This document shows positions 36,800 through 44,225 of a DNA stretch of 64,000 nt, piece by piece. Under the pieces are notes generated by a model. The model had not been told where the DNA came from and did no database searches. It saw only the letters and a program-made list of their open reading frames with translations. The stretch comes from Aneurinibacillus soli (GTDB taxonomy: Bacteria > Bacillota > Bacilli > Aneurinibacillales > Aneurinibacillaceae). Position numbers and translations under genes: made by a program. Position 1 is the stretch's first letter. Each line of letters opens with the position of its first letter. Location of the stretch: positions 1,691,001 to 1,755,000 of the forward strand of contig NZ_AP017312.1 of the NCBI RefSeq assembly GCF_002355375.1, given 5' to 3'.

Positions 36800-36872
36800 C
36801 GAGCAGAATGACCCGTTAGGCTACGTGGATCGGATGCCAAATACAAAGCGTCAGAGTCGAAAAGGAGCGTAA
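36780..36872 (+). CDS. Possible tiny phage protein
   Basis: 30 codons overlapping the end of the annealing gene by 20 bases. Contains YVDRMPNTKRQSRKG. Weak start region; listed only because it fills the gap before the initiator gene. Confidence 0.28.
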   Translation: MMTCPFDEQNDPLGYVDRMPNTKRQSRKGA

Positions 36873-36927
36873 TACAGGGCGCAGTACGAGCCCAATTCTA
36901 TCAATCTAGCAAAGGGGATGTCGGGGC

Positions 36928-37932
36928 ATGGAAGAACAGAAAGGCATGGAGACATCGGGGTTTGTAGTCCTGCCCCGGCTCTCTATTAGGAATTTGCGGG
37001 ACAAACTCCTTTTTTATCATTTGCTTGAAAAGGCAGATTGGAACACAGGAGTAGCACGAATCAATGTTTCGGAACTGGGACGAGAAACAGGATGGTCACG
37101 GAAGGAGATCGACAATTCACTTTCTCGCCTTCAAAAAAGTGGTGTGATTCAGACGGAAACGTTGAAAGGGAAGCGTGGTGTAAGGATAGAGCTTGTTCAT
37201 TATTTCGATTATCAAAACCTATCAAAATACAAAAAAACGGCGCAAGCAAACGGAAAAATGGCGCAAGCAGAGGAACAAGCGAACGAAGAAATGGCGCAAG
37301 CCAGTAATAACGAAAACCCTTGTCCTGCTTGGGATTCACTCGCTAACAAAAGTGAAGTGGCGCAAGCAGATGAAGAAATGGTGCAAGCGATGGCACAAGC
37401 AAGCGAAGAAAAGGGAAAACCTTTATTTATTAACAGCATTATAAACAGCAATAGTAACAGCAATAAGAACAATAAACCTAATACGTCACTCGCTCCTGAG
37501 AAAAAGCAACTGGCTTCGGAAGCCGATACGATTTCTTTTGTCGATGAGAACATCGACGTACTGCCTTCAGGTGTAAGTAAAAAGCTGTTGATCAAGTATT
37601 GCGAAACCATTCGTCTCACGAGAAATACTTGCAAGGTCGCCAGTAGCGTCTTACTTCAAGTTTTCGTGAAGATGAAAAAGTACACCTCAAACCAAATCAA
37701 TTATGCGGTTTGGAATCATGCTGAAAAGCATGATGACAAGCGAGAGAAATACACGCTAGGGATTTTGCGGAATACCAGCAATGACGAAGCGTACCGAAAG
37801 CTCATGTTGATGCTGAACCGTCAGAACCAAGATGATCTCAAAATCGAAAAAACGAAGGAGGATGTATTACATGCAGGCAGCAGAGAACTTGATCCAGCGC
37901 TCCGTGACGAGCTTAATGCCCTCTCTCACTGA
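36928..37932 (+). CDS. Phage replication initiator, DnaD/winged-helix type
   Basis: 334 residues. N-terminal winged helix (about 25-90: VSELGRETGWSRKEIDNSLSRL), a repetitive middle rich in AQA units (about 103-160), an Asn/Ser-rich linker, and a C-terminal domain (about 210-300) of DnaD-like character. It overlaps the loader gene by 62 bases, the usual initiator-loader pair. The repetitive middle coincides with DNA iterons. GGGGATG site. Confidence 0.8.
   Translation: MEEQKGMETSGFVVLPRLSIRNLRDKLLFYHLLEKADWNTGVARINVSELGRETGWSRKEIDNSLSRLQKSGVIQTETLKGKRGVRIELVHYFDYQNLSKYKKTAQANGKMAQAEEQANEEMAQASNNENPCPAWDSLANKSEVAQADEEMVQAMAQASEEKGKPLFINSIINSNSNSNKNNKPNTSLAPEKKQLASEADTISFVDENIDVLPSGVSKKLLIKYCETIRLTRNTCKVASSVLLQVFVKMKKYTSNQINYAVWNHAEKHDDKREKYTLGILRNTSNDEAYRKLMLMLNRQNQDDLKIEKTKEDVLHAGSRELDPALRDELNALSH
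37237..37403 (+). repeat. Iterons of the putative phage replication origin
   Basis: Six copies of TGGCGCAAGC or a one-base variant; GGCGC/GGTGC/GGCAC begins at 37239, 37260, 37293, 37359, 37380 and 37392. Spacings of 21, 33, 66, 21 and 12 bp put most copies on one DNA face. They lie within the initiator gene, where many temperate phages place their origin. Confidence 0.75.
37432..37479 (+). repeat. AT-rich 12-bp tandem repeats, likely unwinding element
   Basis: Four tandem 12-mers beginning AACAGCA or AACAATA, about 30 bp after the last iteron and within an AT-rich stretch (37420-37490). Iterons followed by AT-rich tandem repeats is the classic layout of a replicon origin. Confidence 0.65.
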
Positions 37933-38734
37933 GGATGCAAAAGGAGAGCACCATTGTCCGATATGTGGTCGGCATGTTCCGAAGACAAGCATTGAGCTGT
38001 TTGGCAAACCGCGTATTGTACAGAGTCGTTGCCAATGCGAGATTGATCGATTTGTCTATCAGCAGAAACAAGCAGAGGAGCTGATTGCGAAAAAGGTAAT
38101 TGAGCGCAAATTCGATATTTCTGAGCTTGGAAAACGGTTTGAAGAATGCAGGTTCTCAGCGTTTGCACAGCGTCAAGGTAACGAGAAAGCCTATCGGATG
38201 GCGATTGACTATGTACGAGAATTCGAGACAACGGAGGAGCTTGGGTTGCTTCTATGGGGGATACCTGGTAACGGAAAATCACATCTGGCCGCAGCTGTAG
38301 CACACGAAGTAAAAGCTGACGGAAAAACAGTTGTCTTTCAGACGATGGCTGAACTGCTGGAACGCATTCGAAATACCTTTAACAAGCGAGAGAAGGAGAC
38401 GGAGAGCGAAGTCATGGCTGCGCTTCGGGATTGCGATCTGTTGGTGCTAGATGACATAGGAGCGGAGCGCATTAATGACTGGGTACTAGACGTGATGTTC
38501 CGGGTGATCGATGGCCGGTATCGGAAGAAAAAGCCGGTGCTGTACACGACGAATTTTTCTCCAGCTGATCTACTAGTTCGGTTTATGCCATCAAATCCTG
38601 CTAAAGAAGACGAGATCAAGGCACAGCGTATTCATGACCGGATTATTGGGACAAGCATCATCGTGAAGAACGAGGCGCAAAGCTATCGGCGCGAACAAGC
38701 GGCGCAACGCTTTCGGGAGATGAATGGGGCATGA
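37871..38734 (+). CDS. DnaC/DnaI-type helicase loader
   Basis: 287 residues from ATG 37871 (AAGGAGG ten bases before). N-terminal zinc site (CPICGRH, SRCQCE), AAA+ domain with Walker A WGIPGNGKSHLA, Walker B LLVLDDIGAE and a sensor/arginine region (TTNFSP). It loads the host replicative helicase at the phage origin. Confidence 0.93.
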   Translation: MQAAENLIQRSVTSLMPSLTEDAKGEHHCPICGRHVPKTSIELFGKPRIVQSRCQCEIDRFVYQQKQAEELIAKKVIERKFDISELGKRFEECRFSAFAQRQGNEKAYRMAIDYVREFETTEELGLLLWGIPGNGKSHLAAAVAHEVKADGKTVVFQTMAELLERIRNTFNKREKETESEVMAALRDCDLLVLDDIGAERINDWVLDVMFRVIDGRYRKKKPVLYTTNFSPADLLVRFMPSNPAKEDEIKAQRIHDRIIGTSIIVKNEAQSYRREQAAQRFREMNGA

Positions 38735-38922
38735 GGAGTTTTTACGAACGGGGCCGTGGCAGGACGCTGATTCCGAGGGAAAAGCTTGAGACAAATACAC
38801 CAGGGGAAGTCGCTACATACTGTCTCTCGCCTGAGGAGTTGGCAAAGTACCAGGCGCTGCCGTTGGATATCGGGAGATACAAGAAGCCTATTAGCATACC
38901 AAGACGGAGGAAGAAGGCATGA
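38731..38922 (+). CDS. Hypothetical small phage protein
   Basis: 63 residues, ATG in ATGA overlap with the loader and again with the RusA gene. Basic ends (RGRGRTLIPRE, IPRRRKKA). Function unknown; it may work with loader or resolvase. Confidence 0.65.
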   Translation: MRSFYERGRGRTLIPREKLETNTPGEVATYCLSPEELAKYQALPLDIGRYKKPISIPRRRKKA

Positions 38923-39359
38923 TTCAATTTACGATATATGGGGAGCCGGTCGCACAAGGCAGACCGAGAGCGACCATGATCGCCGGAAAAGCCCGCATGT
39001 ATGACCCGAGCAAGTCCCGGGGCTACAAAGAGTACGTCAAGCTGGCAGCAGCCGATCACGCGCCAGCAGCGCTTTTAGAAGGACCATTGGTGCTCACAGT
39101 GAATGTGTATCGGTCCATCCCGAAAAGCTACAGCAACAAGAAAAAAACGCAGGCAGAAGCCGGAGAGATTAGGCCAACAAGCAAGCCGGACGTGGACAAC
39201 TATGTAAAGGGCATCAAGGATGCGCTGAACAAAGTGATCTGGAAGGATGACAGCCAGGTCGTAAGCATAACAGCCGGGAAGTTCTACAGCCAGAAGCCGC
39301 GTATTGAGGTGAAGGTGCAGGTGCTGGAAGAACAGACACAGCAGTTATCGGTTATCTAA
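38919..39359 (+). CDS. RusA-family Holliday junction resolvase
   Basis: 146 residues. IYGEPVAQGRPRATMI at the N-terminus and the metal-binding aspartates in SKPDVDNYVKGIKDAL and WKDDSQV. It resolves recombination intermediates before packaging. It follows replication genes as in many siphophages. Confidence 0.93.
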   Translation: MIQFTIYGEPVAQGRPRATMIAGKARMYDPSKSRGYKEYVKLAAADHAPAALLEGPLVLTVNVYRSIPKSYSNKKKTQAEAGEIRPTSKPDVDNYVKGIKDALNKVIWKDDSQVVSITAGKFYSQKPRIEVKVQVLEEQTQQLSVI

Positions 39360-39377
39360 AACAAGGGGGAAACAATC

Positions 39378-40298
39378 ATGCCATACATGGAATTTGACGG
39401 CGAAGTAAAGAAAATGGTCACAAAGCCAACTGGAGAGAAAGAAATCGTCCTGATCGTACAAAGAGAGCAACTGCGGGGTAAGTTGGACTCACTGGACGAC
39501 ATTCTTGCTGGTGGCAAGGCGTCCATCACACTTGATTCACTGGTGGTCAACTACAATATCACGATCAATGCACAAACCAACAAGCCAATCAAGGAGTACA
39601 AGGTCGATGACAAAGGCATTGTGTCTGAGGTGAAGCCGGAAGGAGAGCAACTGGAAGCGAATCTTGGTCTGCCGGCTGCCAAGATCCCAACGAAAGAAGA
39701 ACAGGAGCAGGCCGAGCGTGAGGTCATTGACGAGTTCATTCTCAGCGGTATGGCACCAAGCTATGATGAGTTACCGTATGACTTCGCTAATATCGTCAAG
39801 CGCCGTCTGGAGGGTGAGACATACATGAAGCTGGCATCAGAGTTGGAAATGTCGTCCGGTAAGATCGTGGAGCTGGTGGACGAGTATCGAAAGCGTGTCG
39901 CACCACTGGCAGCCAAGTGGTGGGAGTGGAAGCAGGGTCAGGAGCAACCGGAGTCTGAGGGGGAAGTGCAAGAGCCTGAAAGTGATGAGGAACCAGACAC
40001 AGCCGGACAAGATGAGGACAAGACCGATGCTGTCGGAGAAGAACAAGTAGAAGATTCAGGGACTACTGAACAGGTACCGTCTGATGAAGAGATCGAAGAG
40101 TACATTCTCGGTGGGAAAGCTCCTGTGTTCCCGGATATTGAGTTCGATTTCCCGAACCTGTTGGACAAGAAGAAAAAACGTGGTAGCTGGACAAAGATTG
40201 CGACAGAGATGAATCTACCTCTCGGGAAGATGCAACGCCAGTGGAGAGAGTACAAGCAGCGCATTGCCCGTGAGATGCGTGGTGGCGATACGGCGTGA
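39378..40298 (+). CDS. Hypothetical phage protein with internal duplication
   Basis: 306 residues, AGGGGG site. Two related ~60-residue units: residues about 118-178 (DEFILSGMAPSYDELPYDF ... LVDEYRKRVA) and about 236-296 (EEYILGGKAPVFPDIEFDF ... QWREYKQRIA). Each ends in a helix-turn-helix-like stretch (YMKLASELEMSSGKI; WTKIATEMNLPLGKM). An acidic spacer separates them. The first ~85 residues are a distinct beta-rich domain. Function unknown. Confidence 0.7.
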   Translation: MPYMEFDGEVKKMVTKPTGEKEIVLIVQREQLRGKLDSLDDILAGGKASITLDSLVVNYNITINAQTNKPIKEYKVDDKGIVSEVKPEGEQLEANLGLPAAKIPTKEEQEQAEREVIDEFILSGMAPSYDELPYDFANIVKRRLEGETYMKLASELEMSSGKIVELVDEYRKRVAPLAAKWWEWKQGQEQPESEGEVQEPESDEEPDTAGQDEDKTDAVGEEQVEDSGTTEQVPSDEEIEEYILGGKAPVFPDIEFDFPNLLDKKKKRGSWTKIATEMNLPLGKMQRQWREYKQRIAREMRGGDTA

Positions 40299-40432
40299 GA
40301 AAAGCTCGCTACTACCTGCTCAGTCGCAAAGAGCAAGGGTTCGGCACGGTTCAGGTGATCTATCGGTACGAGCGTATCCGGTGGAGTGAATTGAAGCGCT
40401 GGAAAAAGCGTGGGTGGAAAGTGATTGCATAG
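40295..40432 (+). CDS. Tiny basic phage protein
   Basis: 45 residues, GTG in GTGA overlap. Very basic and aromatic (RWSELKRWKKRGWK), perhaps nucleic-acid binding. Function unknown. Confidence 0.5.
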   Translation: MRKARYYLLSRKEQGFGTVQVIYRYERIRWSELKRWKKRGWKVIA

Positions 40433-40466
40433 ACGGTTGCCTGCGAACCAGAGGGAGTGAATAAAC

Positions 40467-40586
40467 ATGGGTGAAATTTCAGACATGATCTTGAAAGGTA
40501 TTTTGTGTGAAGTGTGCGGCTCTTATATGGAGGACTGGGAAGAGCCAGGATATCCTCGCAAATGTGAGGATTGTCTTCAAGGGTAG
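40467..40586 (+). CDS. Tiny zinc-finger protein
   Basis: 39 residues with CEVC and CEDC. GAGGGAGTG upstream, ATG start. Another of the CxxC-CxxC micro-proteins of this prophage. Confidence 0.5.
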   Translation: MGEISDMILKGILCEVCGSYMEDWEEPGYPRKCEDCLQG

Positions 40587-40677
40587 TTTTAACAGAATCG
40601 GTTGCCTGCTGGTGCTGAGTGTGCTGGCAGGTGGCTCACAATGCGGTGATTTTGTAGGGAAAGGAGACAGGAACAGA

Positions 40678-40977
40678 ATGGATCAGATCAGCATTTTCGA
40701 TTTCGTTGAAGTAACTCAGGTAACTAAACCTTCAGCCCACGGTTGCAAAGCCCATGTGTACGGTCCAATTCCTTTCTGGGAGTTGAAATCACCTGTGGAG
40801 TGTCGTAGTCGTAGCGCATCACATGAAGGCAAGTACAACCATATGGTTAGAACGTGGGGGAAAGCCGTTCATCTATATTTCAAATATCCTGTCTCGTGGT
40901 TCGAGGCAATCAAACTATTCGAGAAGGAGCGAGCCAAGCAACTTGAACAAAAAGGAAGTGGTGAGGGGAATGGATGA
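40678..40977 (+). CDS. Hypothetical phage protein
   Basis: 99 residues from ATG 40678 (AAAGGAGA upstream). C-terminal half has aromatic and basic residues (KAVHLYFKYPVSWFEAIKLF). It overlaps the next gene by eight bases. Function unknown. Confidence 0.6.
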   Translation: MDQISIFDFVEVTQVTKPSAHGCKAHVYGPIPFWELKSPVECRSRSASHEGKYNHMVRTWGKAVHLYFKYPVSWFEAIKLFEKERAKQLEQKGSGEGNG

Positions 40978-41383
40978 GGTAGAACAGCTTGATCTATTCC
41001 CGGCTATTCCAGATATATCACCACCTCAGTTACCTGTACAGAGACTGAAAAAGGAACGACGTAAACAGCTGATCGGCAACCAGTGTACTCTTGACTTCGA
41101 GGCTCCAAAAGTAGACAAGCCAGATGAACAGGCAGATTCTGTTCTGCAAGCGATCAGGGAGTCAATCATTGGTCGGAGTAGAACAGGTGACAGGTTCGGT
41201 AAGCACATCGATCAGGGATTTAAAATCACGAAATGTGAGAAGCACTTCGTTTGGAGTACAGAAATTACGTACATGGTGAAAGGCTGTTCTGATACAGCGA
41301 CATTCACTATGTTAGGAGTCAATCTTACACATCGGAATGAGCCGATTCCAAGGCAGATGATATTCGGTTATGTGAGAGACTGA
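40970..41383 (+). CDS. Hypothetical phage protein
   Basis: 137 residues from ATG 40970, GTGAGGGG upstream; no better start earlier. Acidic N-terminus (EQLDLFPAIPDI), beta-rich C-terminus. Function unknown. Confidence 0.6.
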   Translation: MDEVEQLDLFPAIPDISPPQLPVQRLKKERRKQLIGNQCTLDFEAPKVDKPDEQADSVLQAIRESIIGRSRTGDRFGKHIDQGFKITKCEKHFVWSTEITYMVKGCSDTATFTMLGVNLTHRNEPIPRQMIFGYVRD

Positions 41384-41396
41384 AAGGAGAGATAGA

Positions 41397-41765
41397 ATGC
41401 GAGAGGTTAAGTTTCGTGGAAAGAGCATTGATGAAGAAAAAGAAGGTTGGTTTTACGGAGATTATTGTTCTGTACCAAGCCCAAACATCTTATTTGAAAA
41501 TTCAAATAAAGAAATAGATTGCGAGCCTGTTATTCCGGAAACAGTTGGACAATACACAGGTCTACGTGATCGGAATGGTCGGAAGATTTATGAGGGGGAT
41601 ATTGTTCGTTGGCCCGGATCAGGAGACAAAGTGTACGTAAGAGTCGTCACTTTTGAAAAATACACATTCCATGTAGGAAATATATTAGACGGTCTGTGTG
41701 ACTACCGTGACTTCGTGGTCATCGGCAACATCTACGATAACCAGGAGCTGCTGGAAGGTAACTAA
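41397..41765 (+). CDS. YopX-family protein
   Basis: 122 residues. REVKFRGKSID at the start and the family core VGQYTGLRDRNGRKIYEGDIV. YopX proteins occur in many Firmicutes phages; role unknown. AAAGGAGA site. Confidence 0.85.
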   Translation: MREVKFRGKSIDEEKEGWFYGDYCSVPSPNILFENSNKEIDCEPVIPETVGQYTGLRDRNGRKIYEGDIVRWPGSGDKVYVRVVTFEKYTFHVGNILDGLCDYRDFVVIGNIYDNQELLEGN

Positions 41766-41902
41766 CGGTTGCTTAGCATCGTGGCTATGTTGCGTAATGC
41801 TTGAATTAAATCACCAAATTGAAACGATATATTCCCAATGCTAATAGCGATGATAATCAAGGATGTGATTTTTACTATTTTATAAAGTTTATCTATCTCC
41901 AT
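41762..41902 (-). CDS. Micro-membrane protein, leftward
   Basis: 46 residues on the minus strand with AAAAGGAG and ATG. One hydrophobic segment (about residues 9-26, TSLIIIAISIGNISF region). It touches the end of the yopX gene tail to tail. Function unknown; size and topology recall small phage toxins or holin-like peptides, but nothing specific is seen. Confidence 0.5.
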   Translation of the reverse strand: MEIDKLYKIVKITSLIIIAISIGNISFQFGDLIQALRNIATMLSNR

Positions 41903-41931
41903 CTAAAAGAACTCCTTTTCATATAAAAATG

Positions 41932-41961
41932 CCCCTCGCCAGTCTGCCAACTGTTGAGGGG
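41932..41961 (-). terminator. Nested hairpin, minus-strand terminator-like
   Basis: CCCCTC and GAGGGG enclose an inner CAGT/ACTG stem; the minus-strand side runs into TTTTT. It lies between the micro-protein start and the next rightward gene. Confidence 0.5.
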
Positions 41962-42014
41962 ATTCCCTGTTCTTGACTCACAAGAATATTTTACCATGAG
42001 CAGGGGGAGTAGTC

Positions 42015-42677
42015 ATGAATAATCAGTATTTCTTGGAGAAAGTTTGCGCGAAGTGTCCAGGTTCACAGTGGGGTAAGTCAAGCATGTGCCGCATTCATGA
42101 CATGCATATCGGTAAGGTGCAGGGATGCCCACAGTGGGAGGAGCACCAGGCGGCGCAGTTGAAGGATCATGACGGGCAGGTAGCGTTCTTGGATCTAGAG
42201 CCAGCAATTGAGGCTGTGCAACGGGTAGAGCAAGACTTACGCGACTATCGTTGGATGGCTGAGAAAATCGATGCGATTCAAGCTTATGAGGATAGGAACA
42301 AAGAGAAGTCCCGTGAAGTTTGGGAGGGCATGCTTGGAGCTGGTACAGCTCAGTATGGAATTGAGTCGTCGCTACCAAAGGCGCAAGGTGTAAACTCGGA
42401 TGTAACGTATAGAGAGGCGCAAAAGCTCCTACGGAACTGGGAGCGTATGAAACGATATGAGCGCAAGGTAAAGAAGCTGGAAGAGGCTGTGGCGGCGTTA
42501 CGTGACGAGCGTGAGCGTACAGTAGCCGAGGGAATACTAGACGGTATGAAGATGTATGAGATTGCTCAGCAGCTTGATGTGAGTCGGACAACAGTTGATA
42601 CGATTCGTCGGTCAATGGTGCGAAATCTGGCTTGGATTATGTATGAAGAGGAAATGAGGGAAGGCCTGTCAGCGTAG
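42015..42677 (+). CDS. Late-gene transcription regulator, sigma-like HTH
   Basis: 220 residues, GGGGGAG site. N-terminal cysteine-rich part (CAKCPGSQW ... CRIHDMH ... CPQW) may bind zinc, then a coiled coil, then a C-terminal sigma-70 region-4-like HTH (ILDGMKMYEIAQQLDVSRTTVDTIRR). The type and position, last of the early block and just before the late genes, match ArpU/RinA-like activators. Followed by a terminator. Confidence 0.7.
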   Translation: MNNQYFLEKVCAKCPGSQWGKSSMCRIHDMHIGKVQGCPQWEEHQAAQLKDHDGQVAFLDLEPAIEAVQRVEQDLRDYRWMAEKIDAIQAYEDRNKEKSREVWEGMLGAGTAQYGIESSLPKAQGVNSDVTYREAQKLLRNWERMKRYERKVKKLEEAVAALRDERERTVAEGILDGMKMYEIAQQLDVSRTTVDTIRRSMVRNLAWIMYEEEMREGLSA

Positions 42678-42689
42678 ACAGGCTTTTTG
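42664..42689 (+). terminator. Terminator of the early operon
   Basis: GCCTGTC-AGCGTA-GACAGGC then TTTTT; it overlaps the stop codon of the regulator gene. Confidence 0.9.
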
Positions 42690-42789
42690 CTTTACATTCT
42701 GGACATTGCTTTACATGTCAGCATCTACTTTGCACTTTGTACGTTTTTTGCGAGTCAAAAGCGCAGCGTGGTATGCTGGATGCAGGAAA

Positions 42790-42832
42790 GATAAGCGAAG
42801 GGGCCGTTCCGAGGGGAGCGATCTTTTGTTTT
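42790..42832 (+). repeat. Terminator-like direct repeat, left copy
   Basis: Starts GATAAGCGAAGGGGCCGTTC and ends in a T-rich tail. Closely similar to the copy at 44047. The two copies flank the cohesin-dockerin gene. Confidence 0.6.
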
Positions 42833-42861
42833 TGGAAGATATTCATCTCTAAAAATATAAA
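42832..42861 (+). promoter_or_regulatory. Probable promoter of the cohesin-dockerin gene
   Basis: TTGGAA, 18-bp spacer, TATAAA (42856-42861), just after the left repeat and 75 bp before the start codon. It would allow expression in the lysogen. Confidence 0.4.
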
Positions 42862-42935
42862 GTATTACCAAATATATAAAAATAATGTTATTCTATATAT
42901 TGGGAGTAAGAATCTATTTTTATTGGGGGATGCAT

Positions 42936-44024
42936 ATGAAAAGGGTAAAGGTTTTGCTGTTTTTAACTTCTTTAATGCTAGTGATGACCGCATTTGTATC
43001 TAGCGTAAGTGCTGCGACGATTGGTCAACAGTTGTTAAACCCAGAAAGTGGATGGAAAAGGTTTCAAGATAATGATCCTAATATTAAATATGGAGGAAGT
43101 GGTTGGTTTAGAAATGATAGTATTGATATGATAACTCCTACTTCAGGGGATCATACAGTAAGATTTAATTTCAGTGGTGATAAAATCAGAATACTTGCAT
43201 ATAGTTGGTCTAACAGAGCTAAACATAAGATTTCTATCGATGGAGGAACTCCTGTAGAATACGCAAATAACCTAACTGGTGGTAGTATGGTAGTAGATGC
43301 TCTTGCTTATGAAAAAACAGGATTGTCTAAAGGGGTACATACGGTAGAAATTACTAGGGGTTCTACAGGTATTATGACAATTTCCGCTATCGATATTGAC
43401 CAAAACAGTGAGCTGTCAAAATATGATCCAACAGTTTTGCAAAAAGATATTGCTATGGATATCCAAGCCCCACAAACAACTGTAGCTGGTGGAACAACGT
43501 TTACCACATACGCTATCGTTAAAAATGCTAAAGACCTGTACGCTGAAGATGTAAAAGTTAAGTACGATACAAATCTGTTCGAATTCGTAAAGGCAGAACC
43601 AGCAAGCACTGGCTTACATATTTACTATGAAAAACAAGAAGCACCGGGAGACTTGCGATTTATCGTAGCAAGTAATGGTGAAAAGTACGGAGTGAACGGA
43701 GAAGCACAACTACTGAAGCTGACGTTCAAAGCGAAGAATACACCAGGAAAAGGCAAGATTGACATTGCTACCGGTCTAGTAGCAGACTCGAAAGGTACCG
43801 AGGTAGAAGCAACAGTTGATGGTGAGGAGATTACAGTAACAGGTGGATTTGATGCTGACGTAAACGGAGACGGCAAGTACAGCCTGGGTGACGTAGCTAT
43901 TGCCGGATTTCACCACTCCAAAGACAAAGCGCAGTGGACAAACCCGAAATCCGACGTCGATAAAAACGATAAAGTAGAAGATGGTGATCTGGCGCTGATC
44001 GTACAGAAAATCTTGAATCCGTAA
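42936..44024 (+). CDS. Secreted cohesin plus dockerin protein (prophage cargo)
   Basis: 362 residues from ATG 42936 (GGGGGA before it). Signal peptide (MKRVKVLLFL...SSVSAA, cut near residue 29). Residues about 30-155: beta-sandwich carbohydrate-binding-like domain (GWKRFQDNDPNIKYGGSGW, DGGTPVEY, GVHTVEITRG). Residues about 170-300: cohesin-type domain (YAIVKNAKDLYAEDVKVKYD). C-terminus: dockerin with two calcium loops (DVNGDGKYSLGD and DVDKNDKVEDGD). Not needed for virion building, so a lysogenic conversion gene. Partner and substrate are unknown. Confidence 0.8.
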   Translation: MKRVKVLLFLTSLMLVMTAFVSSVSAATIGQQLLNPESGWKRFQDNDPNIKYGGSGWFRNDSIDMITPTSGDHTVRFNFSGDKIRILAYSWSNRAKHKISIDGGTPVEYANNLTGGSMVVDALAYEKTGLSKGVHTVEITRGSTGIMTISAIDIDQNSELSKYDPTVLQKDIAMDIQAPQTTVAGGTTFTTYAIVKNAKDLYAEDVKVKYDTNLFEFVKAEPASTGLHIYYEKQEAPGDLRFIVASNGEKYGVNGEAQLLKLTFKAKNTPGKGKIDIATGLVADSKGTEVEATVDGEEITVTGGFDADVNGDGKYSLGDVAIAGFHHSKDKAQWTNPKSDVDKNDKVEDGDLALIVQKILNP

Positions 44025-44046
44025 TTAGATAATAAGAGTATCAGGA

Positions 44047-44088
44047 GATAAGAGAAGGGCTGTTCCAAGGGAGCGGCCTTTCTTTAAT
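44047..44088 (+). terminator. Terminator, right copy of the direct repeat
   Basis: GGCTGTTCC-AAG-GGAGCGGCC (two GU pairs) with T-rich tail. Begins GATAAGAGAAGGG, like the left copy at 42790. Confidence 0.8.
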
Positions 44089-44170
44089 TGATAACTTTGG
44101 GAGTGGTATAGTTTTGGGCGATATACACGATAGTGTGAAATGACGAATTTTATATTTTGTTATTTAGATA

Positions 44171-44205
44171 AAACTCACGTAAGGCTAATTACCCTACGTG
44201 AGTAA
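44171..44205 (-). terminator. Terminator of the cysteine-rich gene
   Basis: ACTCACGTA (44173-44181) and TACGTGAGT (44195-44203), perfect 9-bp stem; the minus-strand tail is TTTTATC. Confidence 0.85.
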
Positions 44206-44225
44206 AGGTAAGGGTCACAAATAAT

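Noticed and set aside
37237-37403. Short repeats that might look like a CRISPR array
   Set aside because: Units are ~10 bp, spacers vary from 2 to 56 bp in-frame with a protein gene, and no cas genes are present. They fit iterons.
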